NCBI RefSeq assembly: GCF_003999975.1
Contig: NZ_RJAC01000004.1
Coordinates: 372,001-436,000, forward strand
Source of the DNA: Actinoplanes solisilvae
GTDB lineage: Bacteria; Actinomycetota; Actinomycetes; Mycobacteriales; Micromonosporaceae
Reading direction: 5' to 3'
Length of the DNA: 64,000 bases
In this document: in pieces, positions 18,002-26,045 of the stretch
Layout of the letters: each line of letters begins with the position of its first letter
Numbering within the stretch: position 1 is the first letter of the stretch
Position numbers and translations under genes: made by a program
Notes under the pieces: generated by a model
The model's input: the letters and a program-made list of their open reading frames with translations, nothing else
What the model was told of the DNA's origin: nothing
The model's database searches: none

Positions 18002-19141
18002 GTGCGCAGACTGATCGTGAGCCTCCTCGCCACCACGCTGACCTGCGGCTCGGCCGCTCCCGCCCTGGCCGCGCCCAGCCCCGTGCTGCCGGTCCCCAGC
18101 CACGTCTTCCAGTGGACCGACCACGGGTCGCCGGGAACGGTGCTCAGCAAGGCACCGGCCGTGCTCCCGCCCGAGCTGCGGAGTCTCGCCGACGCCCAGC
18201 GGATCAAGTACGTGACCACTGACGTACGCGGAAGGTCCACGACCGCGACCGGCCTGGTGCTGACGCCGAAGGAGCGCCGGAAGAACAAGACCGTCGCCTG
18301 GGCGCACGGCACCACCGGCCTGGCCGACAAGTGCGCGCCCTCGACCAACCACGACGTGTTCTGGCCCGAGGCCCGGGTCGCGGTCGCCTCCCTGCTGCGG
18401 CGCGGGTGGACGGTCGCGGCGACCGACTACGCCGGCATCGGCACCCCCGAGCCGCACCCCTACCTGGTCGGCAACAGCGAGGGCCGGGCGATCATCGACA
18501 GCGTCCGGGCCGCCCGCAACCTCGACGACGGCCTGTCCCCGCAGTACGTGGTCGACGGCCACTCGCAGGGCGCGCAGGGGGCGCTGTTCGCCAACCAGCT
18601 CGCCGGCGCCTACGACGGCGAGCTGCGGCTGCGCGGCACGGTCAGCATCGCGCCGACCAGCGGCGTGGAGACCCTCGCGGCCCTGATCCCGCAGACCGAG
18701 GGCAAGGGCTATCTGGTGATGGCGCTGTACGGCCTGAACGCGGTCGAGCCGTCGTTCAAACCGGCCGAGGTCCTCGCCGCCCCGGCCGAACGCAAGCTCG
18801 GGGTGCTCGAGTCCGGCTGCCTCTACGACATCCTCGGCGCTTACGCCACCCTCACGCCGCAGCAGTTGCTGGTCGGCGGCGAGCTGCCCGACCGCTGGGT
18901 GAAGAAGCTGGTCGAATACGTCGAGCCGGGCCTGAAGCGGCCGACCGCCCCGGTCTTCGTCGTGCAGGGCGCCGACGACGTGACCGTCCCGTCCACCCTG
19001 ACCGACGCCCTCGTCGAGCGCCTGCGGGCCTACGACGGCGCCTCCGTCCGCTACGACGAACTGCCCGGCGAGGACCACGACAGCTCCGTCATCGCCTCGG
19101 CCGACCGCGTCGCCAACTGGATCGCCCAGCGCTTCGAATAA
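18002..19141 (+). CDS. secreted lipase/esterase, alpha/beta hydrolase
   Basis: About 379 residues from the GTG at 18002; a TTG 15 bp upstream is the alternative. A Sec signal peptide (VRRLIVSLLATTLTCGSAAPALAA) ends near residue 24. The fold matches the secretory lipase (LIP) group. The nucleophile elbow is GHSQG, with Asp in VVQGADDVTVP and His in GEDHDSS completing the triad. The family hydrolyses ester lipids outside the cell. It is monocistronic, and a long inverted repeat follows its stop. Confidence 0.82.
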   Translation: MRRLIVSLLATTLTCGSAAPALAAPSPVLPVPSHVFQWTDHGSPGTVLSKAPAVLPPELRSLADAQRIKYVTTDVRGRSTTATGLVLTPKERRKNKTVAWAHGTTGLADKCAPSTNHDVFWPEARVAVASLLRRGWTVAATDYAGIGTPEPHPYLVGNSEGRAIIDSVRAARNLDDGLSPQYVVDGHSQGAQGALFANQLAGAYDGELRLRGTVSIAPTSGVETLAALIPQTEGKGYLVMALYGLNAVEPSFKPAEVLAAPAERKLGVLESGCLYDILGAYATLTPQQLLVGGELPDRWVKKLVEYVEPGLKRPTAPVFVVQGADDVTVPSTLTDALVERLRAYDGASVRYDELPGEDHDSSVIASADRVANWIAQRFE

Positions 19142-19164
19142 CGCTCTGACCTGGTAGAACACGA

Positions 19165-19211
19165 CTAACCCTCAACCTGGACCCAAGGGTGAGGTTCAGG
19201 TTGAGGGTTAG
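19165..19211. terminator. bidirectional terminator hairpin
   Basis: A perfect 15-bp inverted repeat (19165-19179 pairs with 19197-19211, CTAACCCTCAACCTG on the left) encloses a 17-nt loop. It lies exactly between the convergent lipase and aldo/keto reductase stops. The loop itself contains ACCC-AA-GGGT. There is no long U-tract, as is common in high-GC actinobacteria. Confidence 0.75.
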
Positions 19212-19217
19212 ACTTCT

Positions 19218-20228
19218 CTAGGCTCCCGCCCCGTCCAGACGCCGCAGTTGCTCGTCGCTCAGCTTCACGTCCAGCGCGGGCAGGGCGTCCTCGAACTGCT
19301 CCGGGGTGCGCGGGCCGATCAGCGGCAGCACGCGCGGCGAGCCCTGGTGCATCAGCCACGCCAGCACGAGCTGATTGGGCGTCACCCCCGACTCGGCGGC
19401 GACCTCGGCCAGCACGGCCAGGCGCGCATCGGCGTCCGGCCCGGCGTAGTCGCCCATCATGGCGTGCCCCTCGCGCTTGGCGGCGCTGTCGTAGATCCCC
19501 TTGAGGATCGGCGAGTAGGCGACCAGCGTCTGATCGTCGTGCTCGCCCAGATAGTCGAGCTGCTCGCCGTCGACGATGGAGACCGAGTCGGACGAGGCGG
19601 CCGGCCGCAGATAGGAGTGCTGCTGCTGCACGGCGACCGGCAGCGTCCAGCCGTTGCGCGCGCAGAGCTGCCGGATCCGCTCCAGCCGCCAGGTCCGCAC
19701 GTTCGACCAGCCGAGGAACCGTACCTTCCCCGCCTTCACGAAACCGTCCAGCGCCTCGAGGGTCTCCTCCAGCGGCGTGGCCCGGTCGTCCACGTGCACG
19801 TAGTACAGGTCGACGTGATCGACGCCGAGCCGCCGCAGACTGCCGTCGAGCGCGTCACGCAGGGTCTCGGCGCCGGCCCCCTCGAAGGTCCGGCGAGCCA
19901 GCTCCCAGTTCGCGGTGCCGTCCGCCGTCCACAGATCGTTCGAGAAGCGCGGCACCGCGCTCCCCTTGGTCGCGAGAAACACCTGCTCACGCCGGTTGCC
20001 GTCGCGCAGCCAGCGCCCGAGCAGCTCCTCGCTCTGGCCGCCCAGGCTGCCCGGGCGCCGCCACCACTCGTAGCAGTTGGCGGTGTCGATGAAGGAGCCT
20101 CCGGCCTCCAGGTAGCGGTCGAGGATGTGCACCGAGTCGCGCTCGTCGGTGCGGCCGCCCATCTGCATGGCCCCGAGCGCCATCCGGCTGACCTGCTGTC
20201 CGGTCCGTCCCAGTTCGATCATCTGCAT
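19218..20228 (-). CDS. aldo/keto reductase
   Basis: 336 residues with the AKR (beta/alpha)8 signature. The tetrad residues are visible: Asp in SFIDTANCYEWW, the following Tyr, Lys in FLATKGS, and His in LYYVHVDD. SNVRTWRLERI and the C-terminal IGPRTPEQFEDAL bind NADPH in the family. It would reduce an aldehyde or ketone, or oxidise a sugar, in the cytoplasm. The substrate is unknown. The gene is monocistronic, converging on the lipase across the hairpin terminator. Confidence 0.85.
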   Translation of the reverse strand: MQMIELGRTGQQVSRMALGAMQMGGRTDERDSVHILDRYLEAGGSFIDTANCYEWWRRPGSLGGQSEELLGRWLRDGNRREQVFLATKGSAVPRFSNDLWTADGTANWELARRTFEGAGAETLRDALDGSLRRLGVDHVDLYYVHVDDRATPLEETLEALDGFVKAGKVRFLGWSNVRTWRLERIRQLCARNGWTLPVAVQQQHSYLRPAASSDSVSIVDGEQLDYLGEHDDQTLVAYSPILKGIYDSAAKREGHAMMGDYAGPDADARLAVLAEVAAESGVTPNQLVLAWLMHQGSPRVLPLIGPRTPEQFEDALPALDVKLSDEQLRRLDGAGA

Positions 20229-20290
20229 GGCCCGACGCTAGTTCTTCACCCGCGCCCCGGGTCAACCCATTTTCCCGTGCGCCTCCCCGC

Positions 20291-21280
20291 CTAGATGGGG
20301 GTCACCGACAGCGAGCCGATCCCCGCCACCGCCTCGATCTCCAGGCCACCGGACACCTCGTCCTCTCCGCGGGAGCGCAGCGTCCGTCCCCGGTCGATGT
20401 CGCGGTCGCGGTCGCCGTTGAGTTCGACCTCGCCCGCGCCGCGACGCAGGCGGACCTTCACGGGGAACTCGCCCTCGGTCTCGATGCGCCAGCGGTGCAC
20501 GCCGCCGGCCATGCGGATGTCGATCTCGCGCTCCTGGCGGGGCAGGGTCAGCGCCAGGCGCTCGGCACCGCCGTCGAAGAAGAAGTCGCGGACCCGGCCG
20601 CCGGCCATCGCGAAGGTGCCGCGTCTGACGCCGCCCTCCATCTTGACCGTCCAGGTGATGCGCTCGTCGAGCACGACGTCCACCTGGGCGTCGCCGTCGC
20701 GGCCGTTCGGCTCGGCGGTGAGCTTCAGCGTGCTGCCGTCGAGGTCGGCGTCGGGGGTCACGCCGCCGTCCTTCGGGGTGCTGACGCGGGCGACGCCGTT
20801 GCGGGCGGGCCGGCCGAGCGAGACGTTCAGCTCGGTCACGTTCGAGGCCAGCACGAACGTCCCAGCGGCGAAGGCCGGACCGGGTGGGGCGGCGGGCGCC
20901 TCGGAGGTGGGCCGGGTCGAGGGCGGGGGCGAGGGCTTCGCCGGGGCGATCGAGACGGGCGGGTTGGTCGTCGGCACCACGACGATGCCGGCCTCGGCCG
21001 TCGGTTCCGGCTGGGGCCCGGGCTCGTCGCCGCCGGCCAGCCGCGCGACGACGACAGCACTGACCCCGAGGAAGAGCACCGCACCGGCCACCGCGACGAG
21101 GCGCCGCAGCCGTTTCGGGCGGGGCGGGTCGACGGGCGGTGCCTCGGTCGCGTCGGGCCAGTAGTCGGAGATCCGGGGAAGGGTGACCGGTCGTTCGGCG
21201 GGGCCCGCGTAGGTCCGGGTGTCGTAGTCGCCGGGCGGTTCTTGGTCTTCACTGGGCGGAGGAAGGTCGGAGCCGTCCAT
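20291..21280 (-). CDS. membrane-anchored protein with C-terminal beta-rich domain
   Basis: 329 residues. The ATG at 21280 has GAGGAG 6 nt upstream; the open frame extends further but without a ribosome site. A Pro-rich cytoplasmic part precedes one TM helix (residues ~62-83, LVAVAGAVLFLGVSAVVVARL). A Pro/Thr-rich linker and a ~190-residue repetitive beta domain follow (for example ITWTVKMEGGVRRGTFAMAGG), reminiscent of DUF4097/LiaF-like adhesin folds. The exported domain has no catalytic motif. It is divergent from another anchored protein at 21492. Confidence 0.6.
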   Translation of the reverse strand: MDGSDLPPPSEDQEPPGDYDTRTYAGPAERPVTLPRISDYWPDATEAPPVDPPRPKRLRRLVAVAGAVLFLGVSAVVVARLAGGDEPGPQPEPTAEAGIVVVPTTNPPVSIAPAKPSPPPSTRPTSEAPAAPPGPAFAAGTFVLASNVTELNVSLGRPARNGVARVSTPKDGGVTPDADLDGSTLKLTAEPNGRDGDAQVDVVLDERITWTVKMEGGVRRGTFAMAGGRVRDFFFDGGAERLALTLPRQEREIDIRMAGGVHRWRIETEGEFPVKVRLRRGAGEVELNGDRDRDIDRGRTLRSRGEDEVSGGLEIEAVAGIGSLSVTPI

Positions 21281-21491
21281 CGCACGCTCCTCGGGGCGGC
21301 CGCGGCACCCGCGGACCCGGGCGCCGTCACCGGGGAGTACGGGACGCGCCGGGCGGCAGTTCGATTTCCGCACCGGGAAACATCGAGGTGTTGAAGAAAG
21401 CCCGCCCTCTTGCCCCTGGCGGCATTCGCCGTAAGAATGCCTTTCCGGCAGCTTAATAAAGTCTTTGGCCGACACCCCGGATCGGATTCAC

Positions 21492-22382
21492 ATGCCCGAC
21501 GAGGACAGACCCGAGCCACTGCGGATCGGCGGCTGGGTTCCGCCCTATCGCGACACTCGGGGCCCTCTCCGTCCCCCCGTTCCGCCGGGCCGGCTCGGCG
21601 CCATCGTCCGCCGCACGATCCCGGCCTCGATGTGGCCGGCGCCCTCGTCCGGCGGCGCCCGTTCCGATCGTGGGCGCCGTCTCGTTCTCGCCGGGGCGAC
21701 CGGTGCGCTGATCGCGGTCGTGGGCCTGACCGCCCTCGGCTTTCAGGACGACGAGCCCCCCGGCGCGCCTCAGGCCCAGAAAGCCCAGAAAGCCCAGAAC
21801 GCCCTGCCGCCACCGCTCGTCCCGACCGACCCCGTCTCGGTGCTGCCCTCCCCGTCCGCGAGCAGCAGGAGTTCCAGCCCGTCGGTCGGCCCGACCCACC
21901 GGCGCGTCACGGCCACGCCGACCCCTGGCCGGCGCCCGACCAGCCGGCCACCGACGAAGGCCCGGCTCGCGCCCGGCGAGACCATCGGGCTCGCGTCGGC
22001 CGCCTATCCCCGATACCGGCTGCGGCACCGCGACTTCGTGGCCCGCTTCGACGCCATCGGTGCCGGCAGCACGAGCGTGGATCGTCAGGACTCGCGATTC
22101 ACCGTCCGGCGCGGACTGGCCGCCGAGGATTGCTTCTCGTTCGAGTCGGTGAACTTTCCCGGCCATTTCCTGCGCCACCGCAACTTCGTGCTGCGCCTCG
22201 ACCGGCGTGACCGTTCCGCGCTGTTCGCCGCCGACGCCACTTTCTGCGCCCGCCCGGCCCGCGGCAATGCCGTATTTCTGGAATCGGTCAATTATCCGGG
22301 CCGTTTCCTGACCGCGCGGGACGGCGGCGTCCGCCTCGGACGCCGCGACCCGATCGCGTTCGTGATCAGCAACCCGGCCTGA
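21492..22382 (+). CDS. membrane-anchored AbfB-domain (CBM42-like) protein
   Basis: 296 residues. The ATG giving MPDEDRPEP is preferred over one nine codons upstream. One TM helix (residues ~58-77) is followed by a Ser/Pro/Thr-rich linker with a QKAQKAQ repeat. The ~130-residue C-terminal domain has repeated RYRLRHRDFVARFD, SVNFPGHFLRHRNFVLRLD and SVNYPGRFLTARDGGVRL. This triplicate 'S.N.PG.ylRH.n..v.l' pattern is the beta-trefoil AbfB domain that binds arabinofuranose side chains. No hydrolase domain is attached, so it may tether cells to hemicellulose or to their own arabinan. Confidence 0.75.
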   Translation: MPDEDRPEPLRIGGWVPPYRDTRGPLRPPVPPGRLGAIVRRTIPASMWPAPSSGGARSDRGRRLVLAGATGALIAVVGLTALGFQDDEPPGAPQAQKAQKAQNALPPPLVPTDPVSVLPSPSASSRSSSPSVGPTHRRVTATPTPGRRPTSRPPTKARLAPGETIGLASAAYPRYRLRHRDFVARFDAIGAGSTSVDRQDSRFTVRRGLAAEDCFSFESVNFPGHFLRHRNFVLRLDRRDRSALFAADATFCARPARGNAVFLESVNYPGRFLTARDGGVRLGRRDPIAFVISNPA

Positions 22383-22388
22383 GCCGGC

Positions 22389-22757
22389 CTATTCGTCGTC
22401 GGCGTCGTCGTCGAGCCACGGCCGTCCGACCGCGGACCCGTGGCCCGACCAGCTCAGCCGCACCACGATGTGTCCCTCGGAAGCCGTCCGAGCGAAGACC
22501 GCCGACTCGGACTCGGCCTTGAACTTGACGCCGAATTCGAGCTCGACCGTCTCGGGTGCGTCGGCCGCCTGGCGGAACGTCTCGAGCGTCTTGAGCGCGG
22601 CCGTCCGCACGTCGACGAGCGCGGTCTCGAGCGACTCGCGCGCCTTGAACACCTTGCCGTCGAACGCCACCTCACCCGACCCCGCGTCGGGCGCCTCGAT
22701 CTCGATGAGGACGACGCTGCCGTCGTCGGCCTGAACCTGCAGGAGCTCGTTCGGCAC
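22389..22757 (-). CDS. Trypco1 (trypsin-co-occurring domain 1, CU044_2847-like) protein
   Basis: 122 residues. The core is one beta-rich domain followed by an amphipathic helix: VLIEIEAPDAGSGEV, then ALVDVRTAALKTLETFRQA, then VELEFGVKFKAESESAVFA. It matches the small Trypco1 proteins described from predicted immune/conflict loci, where they accompany trypsin-like proteases. Here no trypsin-like gene is adjacent; the neighbours are an AbfB protein (convergent, 6 bp) and a divergent PadR cassette. A stand-alone role is unknown. Confidence 0.65.
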   Translation of the reverse strand: MPNELLQVQADDGSVVLIEIEAPDAGSGEVAFDGKVFKARESLETALVDVRTAALKTLETFRQAADAPETVELEFGVKFKAESESAVFARTASEGHIVVRLSWSGHGSAVGRPWLDDDADDE

Positions 22758-22823
22758 TGAAAGACCCTCCTCTGGAGACGGACTTAGACCCTATCGGCAT
22801 TTCCTGGCACACCACCGTATGTA

Positions 22824-22849
22824 CGCCGGGTATACCCGGCGGGTATAAC
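22824..22849 (+). promoter_or_regulatory. palindromic operator and -10 box of the PadR-ABC cassette
   Basis: An 18-bp perfect palindrome, CGCCGGGTATACCCGGCG (22824-22841), directly precedes TATAAC (22844-22849). The latter lies 7 nt before the PadR start codon. The arrangement fits a leaderless promoter with the operator in the -10/-35 spacer, allowing PadR autorepression. The regulator assignment is inference. Confidence 0.6.
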
Positions 22850-22856
22850 GGTTCGC

Positions 22857-23405
22857 ATGACGGTGTCCTACGCCCTGCTCGGCCTTCTCGAAGAGGCCGA
22901 CCGCCACGGCTACGACCTCAAGCAGTCCTACGATCGCCGGTTCGGCGCGGCCCGCCCGGTGCGCTTCGGCCAGATCTACCGCACGCTGGCCCAGCTCACC
23001 CGCGACGGCCGCATCGAGGTGACCGCCGTCGAGTCCGGCGCCGGGCCCGACCGCAAGCGCTACGCCATCACCCCCGAGGGCGTCGCCGACCTCGACGCCT
23101 GGCTGGGCGAGCCGGCCGAGCCCGAGCCGATGCTCCAGTCCGTCCTGTTCACCAAGGTCGTGCTCGCGCTGCTCTCCGGCCGTCCCGCCGCCACCTTCCT
23201 CGACGCGCAGCGCGTGAAGCACCTCGACGCGATGCGCGAGCTGACCGCCGAGCGCCGCCGCTCCCCCGGCACCCAGGCGGCGATGCTCGCCGACTACCGG
23301 CTGTTCCACATCGAGGCCGACCTGCGCTGGATCGACCACGCCGAGGCCCGGCTGGCCGCCCTGGCCGAGGAGGTGCGCGATGGCACCCCTGCTGACCGGG
23401 GTTGA
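22857..23405 (+). CDS. PadR-family transcriptional regulator
   Basis: 182 residues. An N-terminal winged helix of PadR type (YALLGLLEEADRHGYDLKQ, then FGQIYRTLAQLTRDGRIEV) is followed by a helical dimerisation domain (Vir/PadR C-terminal type, residues ~95-175). There is no Shine-Dalgarno, and TATAAC ends 7 nt upstream, so translation is probably leaderless. The 3' end overlaps the ABC ATPase gene by 26 bp, and the permease follows. PadR proteins typically repress an adjacent drug-export ABC gene pair, which is the likely role here. Confidence 0.88.
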   Translation: MTVSYALLGLLEEADRHGYDLKQSYDRRFGAARPVRFGQIYRTLAQLTRDGRIEVTAVESGAGPDRKRYAITPEGVADLDAWLGEPAEPEPMLQSVLFTKVVLALLSGRPAATFLDAQRVKHLDAMRELTAERRRSPGTQAAMLADYRLFHIEADLRWIDHAEARLAALAEEVRDGTPADRG

Positions 23406-24036
23406 CCTGCACAAGGCGTTCGGCCGCACGCGGGCGCTGCGCGGCGCCGGGCTGACCGTGGCGGCCGGCGAGATCGTCGCCGTGATCGGCCCGAGCGGCT
23501 CCGGCAAGTCGACCCTGCTGCGCTGCCTGGCCGCGATCATCGCCCCCGACGCGGGCGAGGTGCGCTTGGACGGCCGCCGCATCGACGACCTGCCCGACCG
23601 CACGCGCACCGGCCTGCGGCGCAGCGAGTTCGGCTTCGTCTTCCCGTTCGGCCAGCTCGTCCCCGAACTGCCCGCCGCCGAGAACGTCGCCCTGCCGTTG
23701 TTGCTGGCCGGCGCCCCACGCCGGCGTTCCCTGGCCGCCGCCCGCGACTGGCTGACCCGGCTCGGCCTGCCCGACGCCGCCGACCGCCGCCCGGCCGACC
23801 TGTCCGGCGGCGAGGCCCAGCGGGTGGCCCTGGCCCGCGCGCTGATCGCCCGCCCCCGGGTCGTCTTCGCCGACGAGCCCACCGGCGCCCTCGACTCGGT
23901 CGCCGCCGACCAGGTCATGGACCTCCTGGTCGACGCGGCCCGGGCCCAGCGGACCGGCGTCGTGCTGGTCACCCACGAACCCCGGGTCTCCGCGTACGCC
24001 GACCGCACCGTCCTCGTCCGCGACGGCGCGGCATGA
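23380..24036 (+). CDS. ABC transporter ATP-binding protein (MacB/LolD type)
   Basis: 218 residues with complete nucleotide-binding motifs: Walker A GPSGSGKST (residues ~37-45), signature LSGGEAQR, Walker B VVFADEPTGALDS and the H-loop VTHEPR. The FtsX-permease-associated subfamily (MacB/LolD-like) is indicated by this length and the downstream FtsX gene. It starts inside the 3' end of padR and overlaps the permease start by 4 bp. It would power export of, or sense, a lipophilic compound or peptide at the membrane. Confidence 0.92.
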   Translation: MAPLLTGVDLHKAFGRTRALRGAGLTVAAGEIVAVIGPSGSGKSTLLRCLAAIIAPDAGEVRLDGRRIDDLPDRTRTGLRRSEFGFVFPFGQLVPELPAAENVALPLLLAGAPRRRSLAAARDWLTRLGLPDAADRRPADLSGGEAQRVALARALIARPRVVFADEPTGALDSVAADQVMDLLVDAARAQRTGVVLVTHEPRVSAYADRTVLVRDGAA

Positions 24037-26045
24037 CCGGCCGGACCGGCCGGACCGGCCGCGTAGTGCTGCTGGGCGTGCGGCTGGCGCTGACGGGCGG
24101 GCGGGAGGCCGCGATCCGCCTGCTCCTCACCGGCGCGGGCGTGGCTCTCGGCGTCGCCCTGATGCTGCTGGCCCTGTCGGCGCAGACCGCCGTCGCTCAG
24201 CGCGCCGAACGCATCGGCTGGCAGGACGCGGCGACCGTGGAACAGGTGCCGGCCGATTCCGCCGACGCGGCCCTCTTCCTGGCGGTCAGCGACTATCACG
24301 ACGGCACACCGATGACCCGCGCCTACGTGGCCGCCCTCGGGCCCGAACCGCCCGTGCCGCCCGGCCTCGATCGGCTACCGCAACCGGGCGAGGTGGCGTT
24401 CTCCCCCGGCCTGCGCACTCTGATCGCCGCCTACCCCGCGCTCGGCGAGCGGTTCCCCGGCCGCGACACCCTGACGATCACGCCCGACGGCCTGGGCCAC
24501 ACCGACGAACTGGTCGCCGTCATCGGACGCACGCCCGCTGATCTTCAAGCCGTACGATCGGTGCGAGAGGTGCACGGCTTCGGCATCCTGCCCAGCGGCA
24601 ACGCGTTCTTCCAGGTCTACCGCGCGCTCCTGCTCACGTCGGCCGTCATCCTGCTGGCCCCCGTGGTCCTGCTCGTCGTCACCGCGTCGCGCATCTCGGC
24701 CGGTCGCCGCGCCTCCCGCCTGGCCGCCCTCCGCCTGGCCGGCGCCACCCGCGCGCAGACCGCGGTCGTCGCCGCCACCGAAACCGCGATCGGTGCGGCC
24801 GTCGGCGTTCTGCTCGGCTGGCTGGCCTACCTCGTCGCCCGGCGCGTGCTAGCCGCCACCTTCGTCTTCGACGGCGGCCGTTTACCCCTCGACGACCTTC
24901 GCGTACGACCGTGGATCGTCGCCGCCGCCCTGGTCGGCGCCCCGCTCCTGACCGTCCTCGCCGCCGCCTGGCGATCGCCGGTTCCAACCGGCTCGCGACC
25001 ACCCGGCCTCGGAACGCGCGGCGGGCCGACCGCCTGGACCGCGCTGCCCCTCGCGGCCGGGCCGGCGCTCGTGTTCGCCGGCGCCCGGCCGCTGGGCGCC
25101 CTGATCACCGTGGTCGGCGTCGTCGTGGCCGGCCCCTACCTGTGCGTCCTGGCCGGTCGGGGACTGGCCCGTCTCAGCCGGGGAGTCCCCTCCCTGATCG
25201 CCGCGCGCCGCATCGCCGCCGACCCCGGCACGACCTTCCGAGCCGTCGGCGGCGTAGCCCTCGCGGCCTGGGCCGCCACCGTCCTCGGCAGCACCACCGG
25301 CGCTCTCACCCAGCCTTCGGACCTCCCCCTGCGTCCCGGAGTCGTCCACATCGACACTGGAGGCGCGTCCGCCGCGGCCGTGGCCGCCCTGGTCTCCCCT
25401 GGCGCCGTACTGACCGGCCGCAGCTTCCGCGGCATGGAGGTGCCCTGCGCAGACCTGGCCCAGGTGGTCCACGTGACCTGCCCGCACCGCCCCGACGGCC
25501 CCCGGGTCGAGTCGACGCCCGGCGCGGTGATCGGTGACCTGTTCGTCCCGACCGACGGCACCCTCGCGGCCGAGAACGCCCTCCGCACGACCGTGGCCAC
25601 CCTGATCCCCAACGCGATCGTCAACAGCGACCGCGACCCGGTCGGCGACGGCTTCACCGGACAGCGCGGTCTCGCCCTGGCCGCGTGCCTGTTCGTCCTG
25701 GTGGTCGGCGCGTGCTCGCTCACCGCGGGCACGCTGGGCGCCCTGGCCGAACGCCGCCGACCGTTCGCCGTACTGCGCGCGTCCGGCGTCCACCTCGGCG
25801 AGCTGCGCCGGGTGGTCCTGCTCGAGACGGCCGCCACGATGACCCTCACGACGGTCGCCGCGTTCGGCGCCGGGCTCCTCACCGCGTACGCGATGACCCG
25901 CACCGACCCGGCGCAGTGGCACCCACCGCAACCCACCACCCTGGCCCTGCTCGCCGCCGGCATCCTCGCCGCCCTGCTCCTGGCGGCGGCCGCGCTGCCC
26001 CTGCTCGGCCCCGTGACCCGGCCCGACTCGATCCGCTACGAGTAG
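24033..26045 (+). CDS. FtsX-like ABC transporter permease
   Basis: 670 residues. An N-terminal TM helix near residue 25-45 is followed by an extracytoplasmic segment and TM helices near residues ~190-215, 240-265, 290-310 and 340-385. A second FtsX unit ends in C-terminal TM helices (LALAACLFVLVVGACSLTAG and LALLAAGILAALLLAAAAL). The SAGRRASRLAALRLAGATRAQ motif is the FtsX coupling-helix region. It pairs with the preceding ATPase. The 3' end overlaps the convergent EAL gene by 10 bp. Confidence 0.88.
   Translation: MTGRTGRTGRVVLLGVRLALTGGREAAIRLLLTGAGVALGVALMLLALSAQTAVAQRAERIGWQDAATVEQVPADSADAALFLAVSDYHDGTPMTRAYVAALGPEPPVPPGLDRLPQPGEVAFSPGLRTLIAAYPALGERFPGRDTLTITPDGLGHTDELVAVIGRTPADLQAVRSVREVHGFGILPSGNAFFQVYRALLLTSAVILLAPVVLLVVTASRISAGRRASRLAALRLAGATRAQTAVVAATETAIGAAVGVLLGWLAYLVARRVLAATFVFDGGRLPLDDLRVRPWIVAAALVGAPLLTVLAAAWRSPVPTGSRPPGLGTRGGPTAWTALPLAAGPALVFAGARPLGALITVVGVVVAGPYLCVLAGRGLARLSRGVPSLIAARRIAADPGTTFRAVGGVALAAWAATVLGSTTGALTQPSDLPLRPGVVHIDTGGASAAAVAALVSPGAVLTGRSFRGMEVPCADLAQVVHVTCPHRPDGPRVESTPGAVIGDLFVPTDGTLAAENALRTTVATLIPNAIVNSDRDPVGDGFTGQRGLALAACLFVLVVGACSLTAGTLGALAERRRPFAVLRASGVHLGELRRVVLLETAATMTLTTVAAFGAGLLTAYAMTRTDPAQWHPPQPTTLALLAAGILAALLLAAAALPLLGPVTRPDSIRYE

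Noticed and set aside
22791..24299. Long minus-strand frame across the PadR and ABC genes
   Set aside because: The plus strand carries complete PadR and ABC ATPase motifs with coupled overlaps; the minus frame has none.
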